The notes: generated by a model from the sequence alone, not told the origin. Shown: positions 18,036-27,445, counted from the first letter of the stretch. The stretch: 34,433 nt of DNA from Burkholderiales bacterium (GCA_947381415.1 CANCVB010000030.1:1-34433), one strand, 5' to 3'. Numbers and translations: made by a program.

Positions 18036-18539
18036 CTATTTGATGCGCTTGAGTTGTGGTCTGCTGCCTGCACCCGGTTGAGGTGGTTTTGATGGGTCTG
18101 TTGGCTCATCATTGTCCTGCGTCGGGTGTGGTGTTACCGTGCTTAAGGTCACAACAGGTTTGATCCCAGACAGCAATGTTTTAGACACGGCTTCCTCGGT
18201 TTCACTGTTGGCGCCAGTCGGTGCAGGAAAAGCCATGCCTTGACCATTTTCTCGGGCATAAATGGCAATGACTCTGGCCACAGGAACACTGATTTCTCTG
18301 GCAACACCGCCAAAGCGGGCTTTGAAAACCACAAATTCATTTCCCAGTTGCAAATTACTGGTGGCGTCAAAACTGATGTTGAGAACAATCTCTCCATTGT
18401 TCACGTACTCTCTGGGAACCTGAACGGAATCATCTACCAAGACCGCCAAATACGGGGTCAATCCGTTATCGGTGCACCACTCGTGCAAAGCACGAACAAG
18501 GTAAGGCCGGGTAGATGAAGACTGCGAAATGTTGATCAT
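18036..18539 (-). CDS. sspB: ClpXP protease specificity-enhancing factor SspB
   Basis: Adaptor that delivers ssrA-tagged, stalled-ribosome products to ClpXP. The N-terminal folded domain opens STRPYLVRALHEWCTDNGLTPY and contains GEIVLNIS and FKARFGG, the substrate-binding core. A long flexible Pro-rich linker follows, and the C-terminal RPQLKRIK is the ClpX-binding tail. The length of 167 residues is normal. It follows sspA by 9 bp, the classic sspAB operon. Confidence 0.95.
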   Translation of the reverse strand: MINISQSSSTRPYLVRALHEWCTDNGLTPYLAVLVDDSVQVPREYVNNGEIVLNISFDATSNLQLGNEFVVFKARFGGVAREISVPVARVIAIYARENGQGMAFPAPTGANSETEEAVSKTLLSGIKPVVTLSTVTPHPTQDNDEPTDPSKPPQPGAGSRPQLKRIK

Positions 18540-18548
18540 GTTCGCAGC

Positions 18549-19160
18549 TTATTTGCGCATCACCTTCTCAGAGGGTGTCAGTGCTTCAATATAGGCGGGT
18601 CTTGAAAAAATGCGCTCAGCGTATTTGAGCAAAGGCGCTGCATTTTTAGATAACTCAATACCGTAATGGTCCAGACGCCACAGCAAAGGCGCAATCGCCA
18701 CATCCAGCATGGAGAAGTTATCGCCCAACATGAATTTATTTTTCAAGAAGACGGGGGCCAGTTGTGTCAAGCGATCGCGAATATGTGCGCGGGCTTTTTC
18801 AAGTGCCTTCTCGTTGGCCTTTTGGCTACGTGATTCAATGGTGATGACATGTGCAAACAATTCTTTTTCAAAATTCAAAAGAAACAATCGCACGCGAGCA
18901 CGGTCTACAGGGTCACCAGGCATCAGTTGTGGATGGGGGAAACGCTCGTCAATGTATTCATTGATGATGTTGGACTCATACAGAATCAAATCACGTTCAA
19001 CCAAAATAGGCACTTGCCCATAGGGGTTCATGACATTGATGTCTTCAGGTTTGTTATACAGATCGACATCACGGATTTCAAAGTCCATGCCTTTTTCAAA
19101 AAGCACGAAACGGCATCTGTGAGAAAAGGGACAAACGGTCCCAGAGTACAAAACCATCAT
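18549..19160 (-). CDS. sspA: Stringent starvation protein A
   Basis: RNA-polymerase-associated protein with a glutathione-transferase fold but no expected GST activity, important in stationary phase and acid stress. The N-terminal thioredoxin-like domain reads LYSGTVCPFSHRCRFVLFEKGMD; the family features NPYGQVPILVERD and LYESNIINEYIDERFPHPQL follow, then a helical C-terminal domain. 203 residues. Located just after the petABC operon and before sspB, the conserved order in betaproteobacteria. Confidence 0.95.
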   Translation of the reverse strand: MMVLYSGTVCPFSHRCRFVLFEKGMDFEIRDVDLYNKPEDINVMNPYGQVPILVERDLILYESNIINEYIDERFPHPQLMPGDPVDRARVRLFLLNFEKELFAHVITIESRSQKANEKALEKARAHIRDRLTQLAPVFLKNKFMLGDNFSMLDVAIAPLLWRLDHYGIELSKNAAPLLKYAERIFSRPAYIEALTPSEKVMRK

Positions 19161-19212
19161 GAGATTGGCTCCTAAAAGGCTAAAGGTTTAATGGGATAGC
19201 CAAGACCCATTG

Positions 19213-19233
19213 TAAGAACCCGCGCAAGGCGGG
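19213..19233 (-). terminator. Probable terminator after petC
   Basis: On the minus strand CCCGC and GCGGG pair around the 5-base loop CTTGC and are followed by TTCTTACA. It lies just past the petC stop codon and before sspA. The stem is short and the T tract is imperfect, so termination may be partial. Confidence 0.5.
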
Positions 19234-19247
19234 CTGAAAACTCAAAA

Positions 19248-20003
19248 TCAGCGAATGTCTTTCCAGTAAGACGCATTCAACCGCCAAGCAATGACCATGA
19301 AGATGAGCAGGAACAACATGACCCACACGCCAATACGAACACGCGTGCTTTGGGCAGGCTCGGACATCCATTGCATATAGTTGACAAGGTCACCTACGGC
19401 TTCGTCATATTCAACGGCCGACATTTTCCCTGGCGTGACTTGTTGCCATCCTTTGAGTACATGTGTGGTGTGACCATGTTCCTCGACCTCTTCATAGATG
19501 GGACGGCGTTGACCCTGCAATTCCCACAACACATGGGGCATGCCCACATTGGGAAAAGCCAAGTTGTTCCAACCTGTTGCCTTGCTGTCATCGCGGTAGT
19601 AAGTGCGCAAATAGGTATATAAATAGTCTGCACCTGTGCCACCGTGGCCAGAACGTGATCGCGCAATCACGGTCAAGTCGGGCGGGTTTCCACCAAACCA
19701 ATCTTTGCCTTGCTTGGCATCCATGCTGATTTTCATGGTGTCACCCACTTTGTCAGTGGTGAACAACAAGTTGTCCTTGATTTGCTTATCGGTTAAACCA
19801 ATGTCTTTGAGACGATTGAACCGCATGTAAGCCGCTGAATGGCAATTCAAACAGTAATTGACAAATATCTTTGCGCCATTTTGCAAAGCACTCAAGTCAT
19901 TGAGTTTGTTTGGTGCTTTGTCCCATGGGTAAGCATCGCTGTTTGCGAAAACCGGTAACACCACACCCAAAACCAAACTGAGACTGACTAAAAATTTTTT
20001 CAT
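19248..20003 (-). CDS. petC: Cytochrome c1 of the bc1 complex
   Basis: Haem c subunit of ubiquinol-cytochrome c reductase, exported to the periplasmic face and anchored by a C-terminal helix. From ATG 20003 there is a signal peptide (KKFLVSLSLVLGVVLPVFA), haem-binding CLNCH at residues 51-55, and a final helix (VWVMLFLLIFMVIAWRL) with a basic tail. DWFGGNPPDLTVIARSR is a family landmark. The start at MKKFLV is preferred over an upstream TTG (20024), since a GGAG precedes the ATG. Last gene of petABC. Confidence 0.95.
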   Translation of the reverse strand: MKKFLVSLSLVLGVVLPVFANSDAYPWDKAPNKLNDLSALQNGAKIFVNYCLNCHSAAYMRFNRLKDIGLTDKQIKDNLLFTTDKVGDTMKISMDAKQGKDWFGGNPPDLTVIARSRSGHGGTGADYLYTYLRTYYRDDSKATGWNNLAFPNVGMPHVLWELQGQRRPIYEEVEEHGHTTHVLKGWQQVTPGKMSAVEYDEAVGDLVNYMQWMSEPAQSTRVRIGVWVMLFLLIFMVIAWRLNASYWKDIR

Positions 20004-20024
20004 GAGAATGTGCTCCAGGTTCAA

Positions 20025-21431
20025 TCAGTGCGCCACAAAGTTCACACGATCGGGAACTGGTTTGGTTTCACCCAAGGTGCTCCACCAAGGCATCAACAAA
20101 AAGAAGCCGAAATAAAACAAGGTACCAATCTGCGACACCCGCTCGCCTATCGCTGAAGGGGGTTGCATACCCAAGTAACCCAAAACAAAGAAGTTAACCA
20201 CGAAGATGGCATACAGGTACACATGCCAATCAGGGCGGAAACGAATGGATTTGACCGCGCACCTGTCTAGCCAAGGCAAGAAGAACAGGATAACGACAGC
20301 GCCACCCATGACGACCACACCCCAAAATTTGGCGTCAATGGCCAACATCAGCGCAACAGCGACAACCGCAGCACCAACCACCACACCTTTAAAGGTGCTG
20401 TTGAGTTTGGCTTTGGTCGCACCCAAATAAGCCGCAGCCAATACGCAGGCAATGAGTGCGTACATCATTTCACTGGTGATGGCACGCAGCATGGAGTAGT
20501 AAGGCGTGAAGTACCAAACAGGCGCAATGTGTGCCGGCGTTTTAAGCGGGTCTGCTGGAATGAAGTTGTTGTATTCCAAGAAGTAACCACCAAACTCTGG
20601 GGCAAAAAAGATGATCGCGCAAAACACCAATAAAAAGCCAGTCACCCCCACGATGTCGTGAACCGTGTAATAGGGGTGGAAAGGAATGCCATCCAAGGGA
20701 CGACCTTGCGCGTCTTTATGGGCTTTGATTTCAACCCCATCAGGGTTGTTCGAACCCACTTCGTGCAAAGCGATGATGTGTGCCACTACCAAACCCAGCA
20801 AAACCAAAGGCACTGCAATGACATGGAAGCTGAAGAAGCGGTTCAAAGTGGCATCTCCCACCACGTAATCACCACGGATAAGCAAGGCCAAGTCTGGACC
20901 GATAAAAGGAATGGCCGAGAACAAATTCACGATGACCTGCGCACCCCAATAGGACATTTGGCCCCAAGGCAGCAAATAACCCATGAAAGCTTCAGCCATG
21001 AGGGCCAAAAAGATAGCGCAACCAAACAGCCACACCAATTCACGCGGTTTTCTGAAGGACCCATAAATCAAACCGCGGAACATGTGCAGGTACACCACGA
21101 TGAAGAAAGCCGAGGCACCAGTGGAATGCATGTAGCGAATCAACCAACCCCAAGGCACATCACGCATGATGTATTCCACGGAAGCAAACGCCACGGAAGC
21201 ATCCGGCTTGTAATGCATGACCAAGAAAATACCCGTCAGGATTTGAATGACCAGCACAAACAAAGCCAGCGAGCCAAAGAAGTAGAAAAAGTTGAAGTTC
21301 TTGGGTGCGTAATATTCGCTCAAATGCTCTTTGTAAAGCTTGGAGAGCGGAAAACGGTTGTCTATCCAATTGAGGGCCTTGTCAGCCATGGGCGCATCAG
21401 CAGAAATTTCTTTGAAATCAGCCATGGTCAT
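20025..21431 (-). CDS. petB: Cytochrome b of the bc1 complex
   Basis: Membrane core of complex III, carrying both b haems and the quinol and quinone sites. 468 residues with at least eight hydrophobic helices; visible signatures include MHSTGASAFF, GYLLPWGQMSYWGAQV (first quinone-site region), the haem-ligand helices with paired His, and a C-terminal half including the PEWYF-equivalent APVWYFTPYYSML. ATG at 21431 overlaps the petA stop codon (TGATG), giving tight coupling. An ATG six bases further in (MADFKE) is an alternative. Confidence 0.96.
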   Translation of the reverse strand: MTMADFKEISADAPMADKALNWIDNRFPLSKLYKEHLSEYYAPKNFNFFYFFGSLALFVLVIQILTGIFLVMHYKPDASVAFASVEYIMRDVPWGWLIRYMHSTGASAFFIVVYLHMFRGLIYGSFRKPRELVWLFGCAIFLALMAEAFMGYLLPWGQMSYWGAQVIVNLFSAIPFIGPDLALLIRGDYVVGDATLNRFFSFHVIAVPLVLLGLVVAHIIALHEVGSNNPDGVEIKAHKDAQGRPLDGIPFHPYYTVHDIVGVTGFLLVFCAIIFFAPEFGGYFLEYNNFIPADPLKTPAHIAPVWYFTPYYSMLRAITSEMMYALIACVLAAAYLGATKAKLNSTFKGVVVGAAVVAVALMLAIDAKFWGVVVMGGAVVILFFLPWLDRCAVKSIRFRPDWHVYLYAIFVVNFFVLGYLGMQPPSAIGERVSQIGTLFYFGFFLLMPWWSTLGETKPVPDRVNFVAH

Positions 21432-22030
21432 CAAGCCTTTTTATCTTCACCAATCAGCAAACGAGAGTCTGAGAGGTACATATGGGGAGGGACTTCCAAA
21501 TTGTCTGGCGCCGGCTTGTTTTTATAAACCCGCCCAGCCATGTCAAAAGTGGAACCGTGACAAGGACACAAAAACCCACCTTGCCAATCATCTGGCAGTG
21601 AAGGCTGCGGGCCCATTTGGAATTTGTCGCTGGGAGAGCAACCCAAATGAGAGCAAATGCCTACCCCAACAAAGAATTCGGGCTTGATGGAACGGGCTTG
21701 GTTGCGCGCGTATTCAGGGGTGAGTTCAGAAGGCTTGCGTTTGGAGTCAGGATCAGCCAATTGCGATTCGACTTTTTTCAACGCCTCTAACTGATCTGGT
21801 GTGCGACGAATGATCCATACGGGCTTACCACGCCACTCAACAGTCAATTTTTCACCCGGTTTGATGCCGGAGATATCAACTTCTACAGCCGCACCGGCTG
21901 CCTTGGCGCGCTCTGACGGGCTAAAAGTACTGACAAAGGGAACAGCGACTGCAACGCCGCCAACAGCACCAGCACAACTCGACGCGATCAGCCACGTACG
22001 CTTGCTGGTGTCCACAGTGGTTTCACTCAT
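21431..22030 (-). CDS. petA: Rieske iron-sulfur subunit of the bc1 complex
   Basis: 2Fe-2S subunit that moves electrons from quinol to cytochrome c1. 199 residues with an uncleaved N-terminal anchor of Tat type (KRTWLIASSCAGAVGGVAV). The cluster ligands lie in CSHLGC (Cys126, His128) and CPCHGS (Cys155, His158), with Cys131 and Cys157 forming the stabilising disulfide. First gene of petABC. Its probable Tat dependence fits the tatABC genes nearby, although bc1 and tat genes are separately transcribed here. Confidence 0.96.
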   Translation of the reverse strand: MSETTVDTSKRTWLIASSCAGAVGGVAVAVPFVSTFSPSERAKAAGAAVEVDISGIKPGEKLTVEWRGKPVWIIRRTPDQLEALKKVESQLADPDSKRKPSELTPEYARNQARSIKPEFFVGVGICSHLGCSPSDKFQMGPQPSLPDDWQGGFLCPCHGSTFDMAGRVYKNKPAPDNLEVPPHMYLSDSRLLIGEDKKA

Positions 22031-22169
22031 GAAAGACCTCTAAATTGGGATGCATTTTTCGGAAAAGCCTTAGATTCTAACCGAGCCCACCTCGACAAGC
22101 CACCCCTAAAAAACCATGGTTTTTGCAGAATATGATTTTCAACATAAAGATAAATTGAATCTTAAATTC

Positions 22170-23216
22170 TTATTTCCAACACGGGCCCTTGGCCACTTTT
22201 AACGCAGCCAAGAAACTGCTCGGGTCTGCAAGGCCTTTGCCGGCAATGTCAAACGCTGTGCCGTGGTCGGGGCTGGTACGCACAAAAGGAAGCCCCAAAG
22301 TCTGATTCACACCATTTTCCAAGCCGAGGTACTTGATGGGTATCAAGCCTTGGTCGTGGTACATCGCTATCACCACATCGGTGTCTTTTTGTCCCTTTGT
22401 GCTGTGCGCATCCATGAACACCGTGTCTGGTGGGTAAGGGCCGCGAATATGCATACCCAGCGCTTGGGCTTTTTTGATAGCTGGGGCAATACAGAGAATC
22501 TCTTCATCGCCAAAAAGGCCTTCTTCACCTGCGTGGGGATTGAGACCAGCCACGGTCATACGCGGCGCATACCCATGGGTTTGTCGCCAGCTGTCGTGGG
22601 TGATTTGAAAAGTTTGCAAAAGCTGGTCTATAGAAATCCTGTCAATCGCTTCACGCAGTGACACATGGATGCTGACCAACACCACTCGCAAGCCAGGGCA
22701 GGACAACATCATGCGTACCGGCATGTCGCTGATAGGCACTCCCACATGTTGCGCGGACAAAGACTGCAGCATTTCAGTATGCCCAGGAAAGTCCACACCT
22801 GCGAGTTGCAAAGCTTTTTTGTTGACGGGTGCAGTCACTAAAGCCAACGCTCGCCCGTGCAACACCACTTCGGTCGCTGCCTCAATCGCTGAGGCCGCCA
22901 TGGCGCCCGACGCGGCGCTGAGCTGCCCCATGACCACGGGTTGCGACATCGCGCTTTGAAACACCGGTATTTGAAAGGGTGAAGCTTGCTGGGCTTGCGA
23001 CACCTCCAGCACCGGCAAAAGTTCTACACGATTAGCGAGCACTGGCTGAAGTTGCGTCAACTGCTGTTGAAGGGTTACCACGTCACCAAAAACACAACAC
23101 GCTTGGGTGAGTTTGGGGTCGCTGGCAAAGGCTTTCAGGATGATTTCTGGCCCAATACCCGCTGGGTCGCCCATGGAGATAGCCACTGGCTGTACAGAAG
23201 ATGGCAAGGCGCTCAT
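22170..23216 (-). CDS. pdxA: 4-hydroxythreonine-4-phosphate dehydrogenase
   Basis: Pyridoxal phosphate biosynthesis enzyme that oxidises 4-phosphohydroxy-L-threonine with NAD and a divalent metal. The chain begins SVQPVAISMGDPAGIGPEII and contains VTAPVNKKALQLAG, PGHTEML, GLNPHAGEEGLFG and YHDQGLIPIKYLG, all PdxA hallmarks with the metal-binding His residues. ATG 23216 gives 348 residues; the longer frame to 23255 would run into the Nif3-like gene and is rejected. It begins 7 bp after that gene, so the two are co-transcribed. Confidence 0.95.
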   Translation of the reverse strand: MSALPSSVQPVAISMGDPAGIGPEIILKAFASDPKLTQACCVFGDVVTLQQQLTQLQPVLANRVELLPVLEVSQAQQASPFQIPVFQSAMSQPVVMGQLSAASGAMAASAIEAATEVVLHGRALALVTAPVNKKALQLAGVDFPGHTEMLQSLSAQHVGVPISDMPVRMMLSCPGLRVVLVSIHVSLREAIDRISIDQLLQTFQITHDSWRQTHGYAPRMTVAGLNPHAGEEGLFGDEEILCIAPAIKKAQALGMHIRGPYPPDTVFMDAHSTKGQKDTDVVIAMYHDQGLIPIKYLGLENGVNQTLGLPFVRTSPDHGTAFDIAGKGLADPSSFLAALKVAKGPCWK

Positions 23217-23223
23217 GCAGACA

Positions 23224-23979
23224 TCACGCGGGATTGTCGATGTCAATGAAGACATGGTTGATGCCTAGCTGGCTGGCCAGGTGCGCGCCCAGTGCAGGTG
23301 CTCCATAGCGCTCTGTCGCATGGTGACCACAGGCAAAGAAACTCACGCCCGTTTCATGCGCCAAATGCGCTTGGGGTTCAGAAATTTCACCAGTAATGAA
23401 CGCATCGATGCCTTGCGCAATGGCTTCTTCAAACAAGTTTTGTGCGCCGCCCGTGCACCAAGCAAGGCGACGAACAGATCTTTTTATATCGGGAACAACA
23501 GCCACAGGTTGTTTGCCCAAACGGCTTTCCAAAAGCTGGGCCAATGCTTGCCCATTGTCCAAGGTTGTCAAAGGGTGACCGACAAAGCCTATGCCTTGCT
23601 CACCAAATGTGTTGTCGATACGCAAGCCTATATGTGCGGCCAATTGGGCATTGTTGCCCAGAGAGGGGTGCGCATCCAGCGGCAGGTGATAAGCCAGCAC
23701 ATTGATATCGTGGTGGAGCAGTAATGCCAAGCGCTGCTTGAGCCAACCCGTTACCGCGCCGGATTGGTTACGCCAAAACAGTCCATGGTGAACCAACAAG
23801 GTATCCGCTCCAGCCTCAATGGCAGCTTGGATAAATGCCAGACTCGCTGTCACACCTGAAGCCACCGATTGCACCTGTGAGCGCCCCTCGACCTGCAAAC
23901 CATTGGGGCAATAGTCTTTGAAACGCTCGGGCTGAAGCAAACCATTGCAAAGCGCCAGCAATGCAGTGCGCTCTGCCAT
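23224..23979 (-). CDS. Nif3-like dinuclear metal centre protein (YbgI/DUF34 family)
   Basis: 251 residues matching the Nif3/YbgI family: PNGLQVEGR near the N-terminus, LLVHHGLFW with the metal-binding HHG, AYHLPLDAH with further ligands, and a late SFFACGHHATERYG. The family forms hexamers with a two-metal site; proposed roles include GTP cyclohydrolase-like activity and metal handling, but the physiological function remains uncertain. It follows the HtrA protease gene by one base and precedes pdxA, so all are probably one transcript. Confidence 0.92.
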   Translation of the reverse strand: MAERTALLALCNGLLQPERFKDYCPNGLQVEGRSQVQSVASGVTASLAFIQAAIEAGADTLLVHHGLFWRNQSGAVTGWLKQRLALLLHHDINVLAYHLPLDAHPSLGNNAQLAAHIGLRIDNTFGEQGIGFVGHPLTTLDNGQALAQLLESRLGKQPVAVVPDIKRSVRRLAWCTGGAQNLFEEAIAQGIDAFITGEISEPQAHLAHETGVSFFACGHHATERYGAPALGAHLASQLGINHVFIDIDNPA

Positions 23980-23980
23980 C

Positions 23981-25120
23981 TCAGCGCCGCTCTGCCCGAA
24001 CTTTGGGGCGTTGCAAAGGCGTGACAGACAGCACCTGCTCTTGTTCTTTACGCAATACCTTTAACTGGGCATCTACCCCTGGCTTAAGCATAGACACTTG
24101 CGCCAACAGCTCAGCCACATTTTTGACATTGTGGTCATTCACAGCCAACAACACATCGCCAGGACGCACACCCGCTTTAAACGCGGGGCCGGTTTGCAAA
24201 ACACCGGTAACGATGACGCCCTCTTGTCGCTTTACATTGAAGGTTTGAGCCAACTCAGGCGTGAGTTCTGTGGGTTCGACCCCTATCCAGCCACGTGTGA
24301 CCACGCCGTCTTTGACGATGCCTTCCAGCACCTGTTTGGCAATGCTCACGGGAATCGCAAAACCAATTCCCATGCTTCCACCTGTCTTGGAATAGATGGC
24401 GGTGTTTATGCCCAACAAATTTCCTTGCACATCCACCAAGGCACCGCCAGAGTTACCGGGGTTGATCGCGGCGTCGGTTTGAATGAAATTCTCAAAAGTA
24501 TTGATACCCAGTTGGTTGCGACCCAAGGCAGAGACGATGCCACTGGTCACTGTCTGACCGACGCCAAAAGGGTTGCCTATGGCCAACACAATATCGCCCA
24601 CTTGGACTTGCTCGGGATTGCTCATCACCATCACGGGCAATTTGTCTAAATTTACTTTGAGAACAGCTAAATCGGTTTCAGGGTCAGTGCCTATCACTTT
24701 GGCTTGGGCACGCCGGCCATCGTTGAGCATGACCACGATTTCATCCGCACCTTCAACCACATGGTTGTTGGTCAAGATGAAGCCTTGGGGGCTAACGATC
24801 ACGCCACTGCCCAAACCCATTTGCGGTGATTCCTCTTGGTCACCAAAAAAGTAGCGAAACCAAGGGTCTTTGTTTTTCTCCAGCGCCGACTTTTGCGAGG
24901 TATTGATGCTCACCACTGCTGGTGAGGCTTTTTTAGCGGCAAAACTTAAACTGCCTGCGCTGTTGGAAGTTGGGGTGGTGGCTGGGGTAACTTCGAATAC
25001 CTGTAAATCAGCGTTCCATGCGGGACGTTGTAGCCACTCCGGCTTGAGGGTGATCAAGACAAACCAAACGGCCACCAACACCGTGACGGTTTGCGAAAAC
25101 AGTAACCACAGTCGCTTCAT
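23981..25120 (-). CDS. HtrA-family periplasmic serine protease (DegS/AlgW-like)
   Basis: Trypsin-like protease for envelope quality control or regulated proteolysis of an anti-sigma factor. 379 residues: one N-terminal membrane anchor (about 6-24), then the protease domain with His120 (TNNHVVEG), Asp150 (DPETDLAVLK) and Ser224 (PGNSGGAL), then a single PDZ domain (about 275-365). The membrane anchor and single PDZ resemble DegS or AlgW rather than the two-PDZ DegP. The start overlaps the tatC stop (ATGA, 4 bp), indicating coupling. Confidence 0.93.
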   Translation of the reverse strand: MKRLWLLFSQTVTVLVAVWFVLITLKPEWLQRPAWNADLQVFEVTPATTPTSNSAGSLSFAAKKASPAVVSINTSQKSALEKNKDPWFRYFFGDQEESPQMGLGSGVIVSPQGFILTNNHVVEGADEIVVMLNDGRRAQAKVIGTDPETDLAVLKVNLDKLPVMVMSNPEQVQVGDIVLAIGNPFGVGQTVTSGIVSALGRNQLGINTFENFIQTDAAINPGNSGGALVDVQGNLLGINTAIYSKTGGSMGIGFAIPVSIAKQVLEGIVKDGVVTRGWIGVEPTELTPELAQTFNVKRQEGVIVTGVLQTGPAFKAGVRPGDVLLAVNDHNVKNVAELLAQVSMLKPGVDAQLKVLRKEQEQVLSVTPLQRPKVRAERR

Positions 25121-25917
25121 GATGCGCTAGCGTCAGTCCCTTTTTCAGCGTCTGGGGCCTGGGTGTGACGAATAAATATCTGGGCAGACCAAATACCTAT
25201 TTCATACAAAAGACACATGGGCACAGCCAAGGCCAGCTGCGAAACCACATCGGGGGGTGTGACCACCGCGGCAATGATGAAAGCCAACACCACAAAATAA
25301 GAACGAAAAGCCTTCAATTTTTCGATGCTCACCACATTCATGCGTGCCAACACTATCACCACAATCGGCACTTCAAATGCCAAGCCAAATGCCACAAACA
25401 TGGTCATGACAAAACTCAAGTACGCCTCAATATCAGGTGCAGCGGTGATGCTCTTGGGTGCAAAGCTTTGAATGAACTTAAAGACTTGTCCAAATACAAA
25501 GAAGTAACAAAACGCGACACCAATGAAAAACAGCAGCGTGCTGGAAAACACCAAGGGCAATACCAATTTCTTTTCATGGGTATACAAACCGGGCGCAACA
25601 AATGCCCACGCTTGGTAAAGCACCACAGGCAAGGCGATCAAAAACGCCGTCATCAGCATGATTTTCAAAGGCACCAAAAATGGCGAAATCACCGAGGTGG
25701 CAATTAATCGGGTGCCGTCTGGCAGTTGCGCGACCAAGGGAGCTGCTAAAAAATCGTACAGCTCGGCAGGTCCCGGGTAAAGGCTGAGCGCAATACAAGC
25801 GAACACGACAGCGATGGTTGCTTTGACCAATCGATCGCGCAGCTCTATCAGGTGCTGCACAAAGGGTTGTTCTGTGCCGGCGAGTTCGTCGGTATTTGGG
25901 GGGGAAGAGTCAGCCAT
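25117..25917 (-). CDS. tatC: Sec-independent translocase subunit TatC
   Basis: Polytopic core of the twin-arginine translocase, which recognises folded substrates by their RR signal peptides. 266 residues with six hydrophobic helices. The conserved N-terminal FVQHLIELRDRLVKATIAV, the loop with the invariant FLVPLKIMLMTAFLIALPVVLYQAWAFVAPGLY region (about residues 79-111) and ITPPDVVSQ-type VVTPPDVVSQ near the end are visible. Transcribed tatA-tatB-tatC in order on the minus strand. Confidence 0.96.
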   Translation of the reverse strand: MADSSPPNTDELAGTEQPFVQHLIELRDRLVKATIAVVFACIALSLYPGPAELYDFLAAPLVAQLPDGTRLIATSVISPFLVPLKIMLMTAFLIALPVVLYQAWAFVAPGLYTHEKKLVLPLVFSSTLLFFIGVAFCYFFVFGQVFKFIQSFAPKSITAAPDIEAYLSFVMTMFVAFGLAFEVPIVVIVLARMNVVSIEKLKAFRSYFVVLAFIIAAVVTPPDVVSQLALAVPMCLLYEIGIWSAQIFIRHTQAPDAEKGTDASAS

Positions 25918-25923
25918 AAAGGT

Positions 25924-26406
25924 CTAGTTGTTGCCCATGCCAGAAGGCGGGCGAAATCGTGCAACCCTGGCTGCACCCGATAAGGCGCGGGTACGAACAC
26001 CTTGACGCGATTTGTACCATTGCGGCGTGGCAGACCGTTTGATGCGCCAGTTTTTGCCGGGATGTTGGTAACTGGGAGGGGGCGGCGTCCATTGGTAGGG
26101 TTGGTAGCCGTCTTCCGCCTGACCCGCCATGTCCAAACTGGCCACACCTTCGTTGAGCTTGGTGGTGGCATTGAGCACACTTTGCTGCACATCGGTCATG
26201 GCGTTGTCCATGGTTTCCTTCATTTTCTTAAGGTCTTCCATGTCCATGGCGCGATTGACTTCGGCCTTCACGTCAGACACATAGCGCTGGGCTTTGCCTA
26301 CCAATGTACCTATGGTTCGGGCCACCCTGGGCATCTTCTCAGGGCCGATCACCACCAGTGCCACAGCACCAATGACCGCCAGCTTGGAGATTTCCAGGTC
26401 AAACAT
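25924..26406 (-). CDS. tatB: Sec-independent translocase subunit TatB
   Basis: Single-helix Tat component that forms the substrate receptor with TatC. It opens MFDLEISKLAVIGAVALVVI, then the hinge GPEKMPRVART and an amphipathic helix, followed by a polar, Pro-rich tail. 160 residues. It starts 8 bp after tatA and ends 6 bp before tatC. Confidence 0.95.
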   Translation of the reverse strand: MFDLEISKLAVIGAVALVVIGPEKMPRVARTIGTLVGKAQRYVSDVKAEVNRAMDMEDLKKMKETMDNAMTDVQQSVLNATTKLNEGVASLDMAGQAEDGYQPYQWTPPPPSYQHPGKNWRIKRSATPQWYKSRQGVRTRALSGAARVARFRPPSGMGNN

Positions 26407-26414
26407 ACAAAGGT

Positions 26415-26663
26415 TTAAGGCTTGTGTTTGGCTTCAACATCTATCGGTGCTTTGTCTGCTTGCGGTGCAGGCGCGCCAGCCACTTGCTGGGCAGGGGCAG
26501 CCGAGCCGTCCGCAGGCGCAGCCGAGCCGTCTTTCATGCCGTCTTTGAAGCCTTTGACAGCGCCACCAAGGTCAGCGCCAATGTTTTTGAGTTTCTTGGT
26601 GCCAAACACCAAAATGATGATTAAGAGCACGATTAACCAGTGCCAAATTGAAAATGATCCCAT
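26415..26663 (-). CDS. tatA: Sec-independent translocase subunit TatA
   Basis: Pore-forming Tat component of 82 residues: N-terminal helix ([15 protein letters not shown]), the hinge TKKLKNIG, and an amphipathic helix [15 protein letters not shown]. The tail contains a short duplication, DGSAAPA repeated twice, mirrored in the DNA by two copies of GCAGCCGAGCCGTC (26497-26510 and 26518-26531). Confidence 0.95.
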   Translation of the reverse strand: MGSFSIWHWLIVLLIIILVFGTKKLKNIGADLGGAVKGFKDGMKDGSAAPADGSAAPAQQVAGAPAPQADKAPIDVEAKHKP

Positions 26664-26697
26664 GGGATGCTCCTGAATGAAGTGAGGAATTCTAGTC

Positions 26698-27057
26698 TTA
26701 GCCGCGTAACCACGGGCGCGGGCCGCCCATCACATGCCAATGCAGATGGTGAACCTCTTGTCCGCCCTCGGTACCCGTGTTGGTCACCAAGCGAAAACCA
26801 CCCTCTGGGTAGGGGTTCACACCCTCTTGCAAAGCCAGCTTGGGGGCAAGCAACAGCATGTGCCCCAACAGCGCTTGGTGCTCCGGGCCGACCTGTGCCA
26901 TGGAAGGAATATGCATTTTGGGGATCATCAAAAAATGGACAGGCGCCCAAGGATTGATGTCATGGAAGGCAAATACCTCTTCGTCTTCGTAAACTTTTTT
27001 GCTCGGTATCTGACCGGCAACGATTTTGCAAAAGATGCAATTGGGGTCGGTGTGCAT
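26698..27057 (-). CDS. hinT: HIT family nucleotide hydrolase, HinT-like
   Basis: Purine nucleoside phosphoramidase-type protein of 119 residues. [19 protein letters not shown] is the usual opening, with [15 protein letters not shown] and the catalytic His triad [10 protein letters not shown] near the C-terminus. It sits between hisE and tatA, the standard place in betaproteobacteria, and may be co-transcribed with them. Confidence 0.94.
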   Translation of the reverse strand: MHTDPNCIFCKIVAGQIPSKKVYEDEEVFAFHDINPWAPVHFLMIPKMHIPSMAQVGPEHQALLGHMLLLAPKLALQEGVNPYPEGGFRLVTNTGTEGGQEVHHLHWHVMGGPRPWLRG

Positions 27058-27076
27058 GCTTCGTTCTCTGAAAAAA

Positions 27077-27445
27077 TTATTCGGTGCCCGCCTCGCGGGC
27101 CTGTGCCTTGCGCAGGGCTTTTTCTTCCAGGCCGCCCAGGCCTTCGCGGCGGGCCAGTTCTTTCAGCACATCCTCGGGGCTCAAGTTGTAATGCGCCAGC
27201 GCCACCAAGCTGTGAAACCACAAATCGGCCATTTCATTGACCAAGTCTTGGGGTGCGCCGCCGTGGTCCAGGTCTTTGGCGGCCATCACCACCTCGGTGG
27301 CCTCTTCGCCAATTTTCTTCAAAAAACCATCTGGGCCTTTGTGCAGCAAGCGCGCCACATAGCTCTTCTCGGGGTCGCCGCCATTGACTGCCTTGCGACT
27401 TTCAATCACGGCGGCCAAACGGGCCAAGGTGTCGTTGGAACTCAT
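27077..27445 (-). CDS. hisE: Phosphoribosyl-ATP diphosphatase
   Basis: Second step of histidine synthesis, splitting diphosphate from phosphoribosyl-ATP. The MazG-like helical core is visible: [28 protein letters not shown] and [12 protein letters not shown], with the Glu and Asp metal ligands. ATG 27445 overlaps the hisI stop codon (ATGA), so translation is coupled; the longer frame to 27544 would run through hisI and has no family match. Confidence 0.95.
   Translation of the reverse strand: MSSNDTLARLAAVIESRKAVNGGDPEKSYVARLLHKGPDGFLKKIGEEATEVVMAAKDLDHGGAPQDLVNEMADLWFHSLVALAHYNLSPEDVLKELARREGLGGLEEKALRKAQAREAGTE

Noticed and set aside
20658..21527. Long antisense frame of 289 codons within petB/petA
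   Set aside because: It is the shadow of cytochrome b and Rieske coding sequence, has very unusual composition (Gln, His rich) and no family pattern.
22044..22169. Possible small RNA or regulator between petA and pdxA
   Set aside because: The 126-bp gap shows only weak, short inverted repeats and no clear terminator with T tract, so there is no support for an RNA gene.
26497..26531. Short direct repeat in tatA as a mobile or regulatory repeat
   Set aside because: It is a two-copy duplication within the variable tail of TatA and is explained by low-complexity coding sequence.
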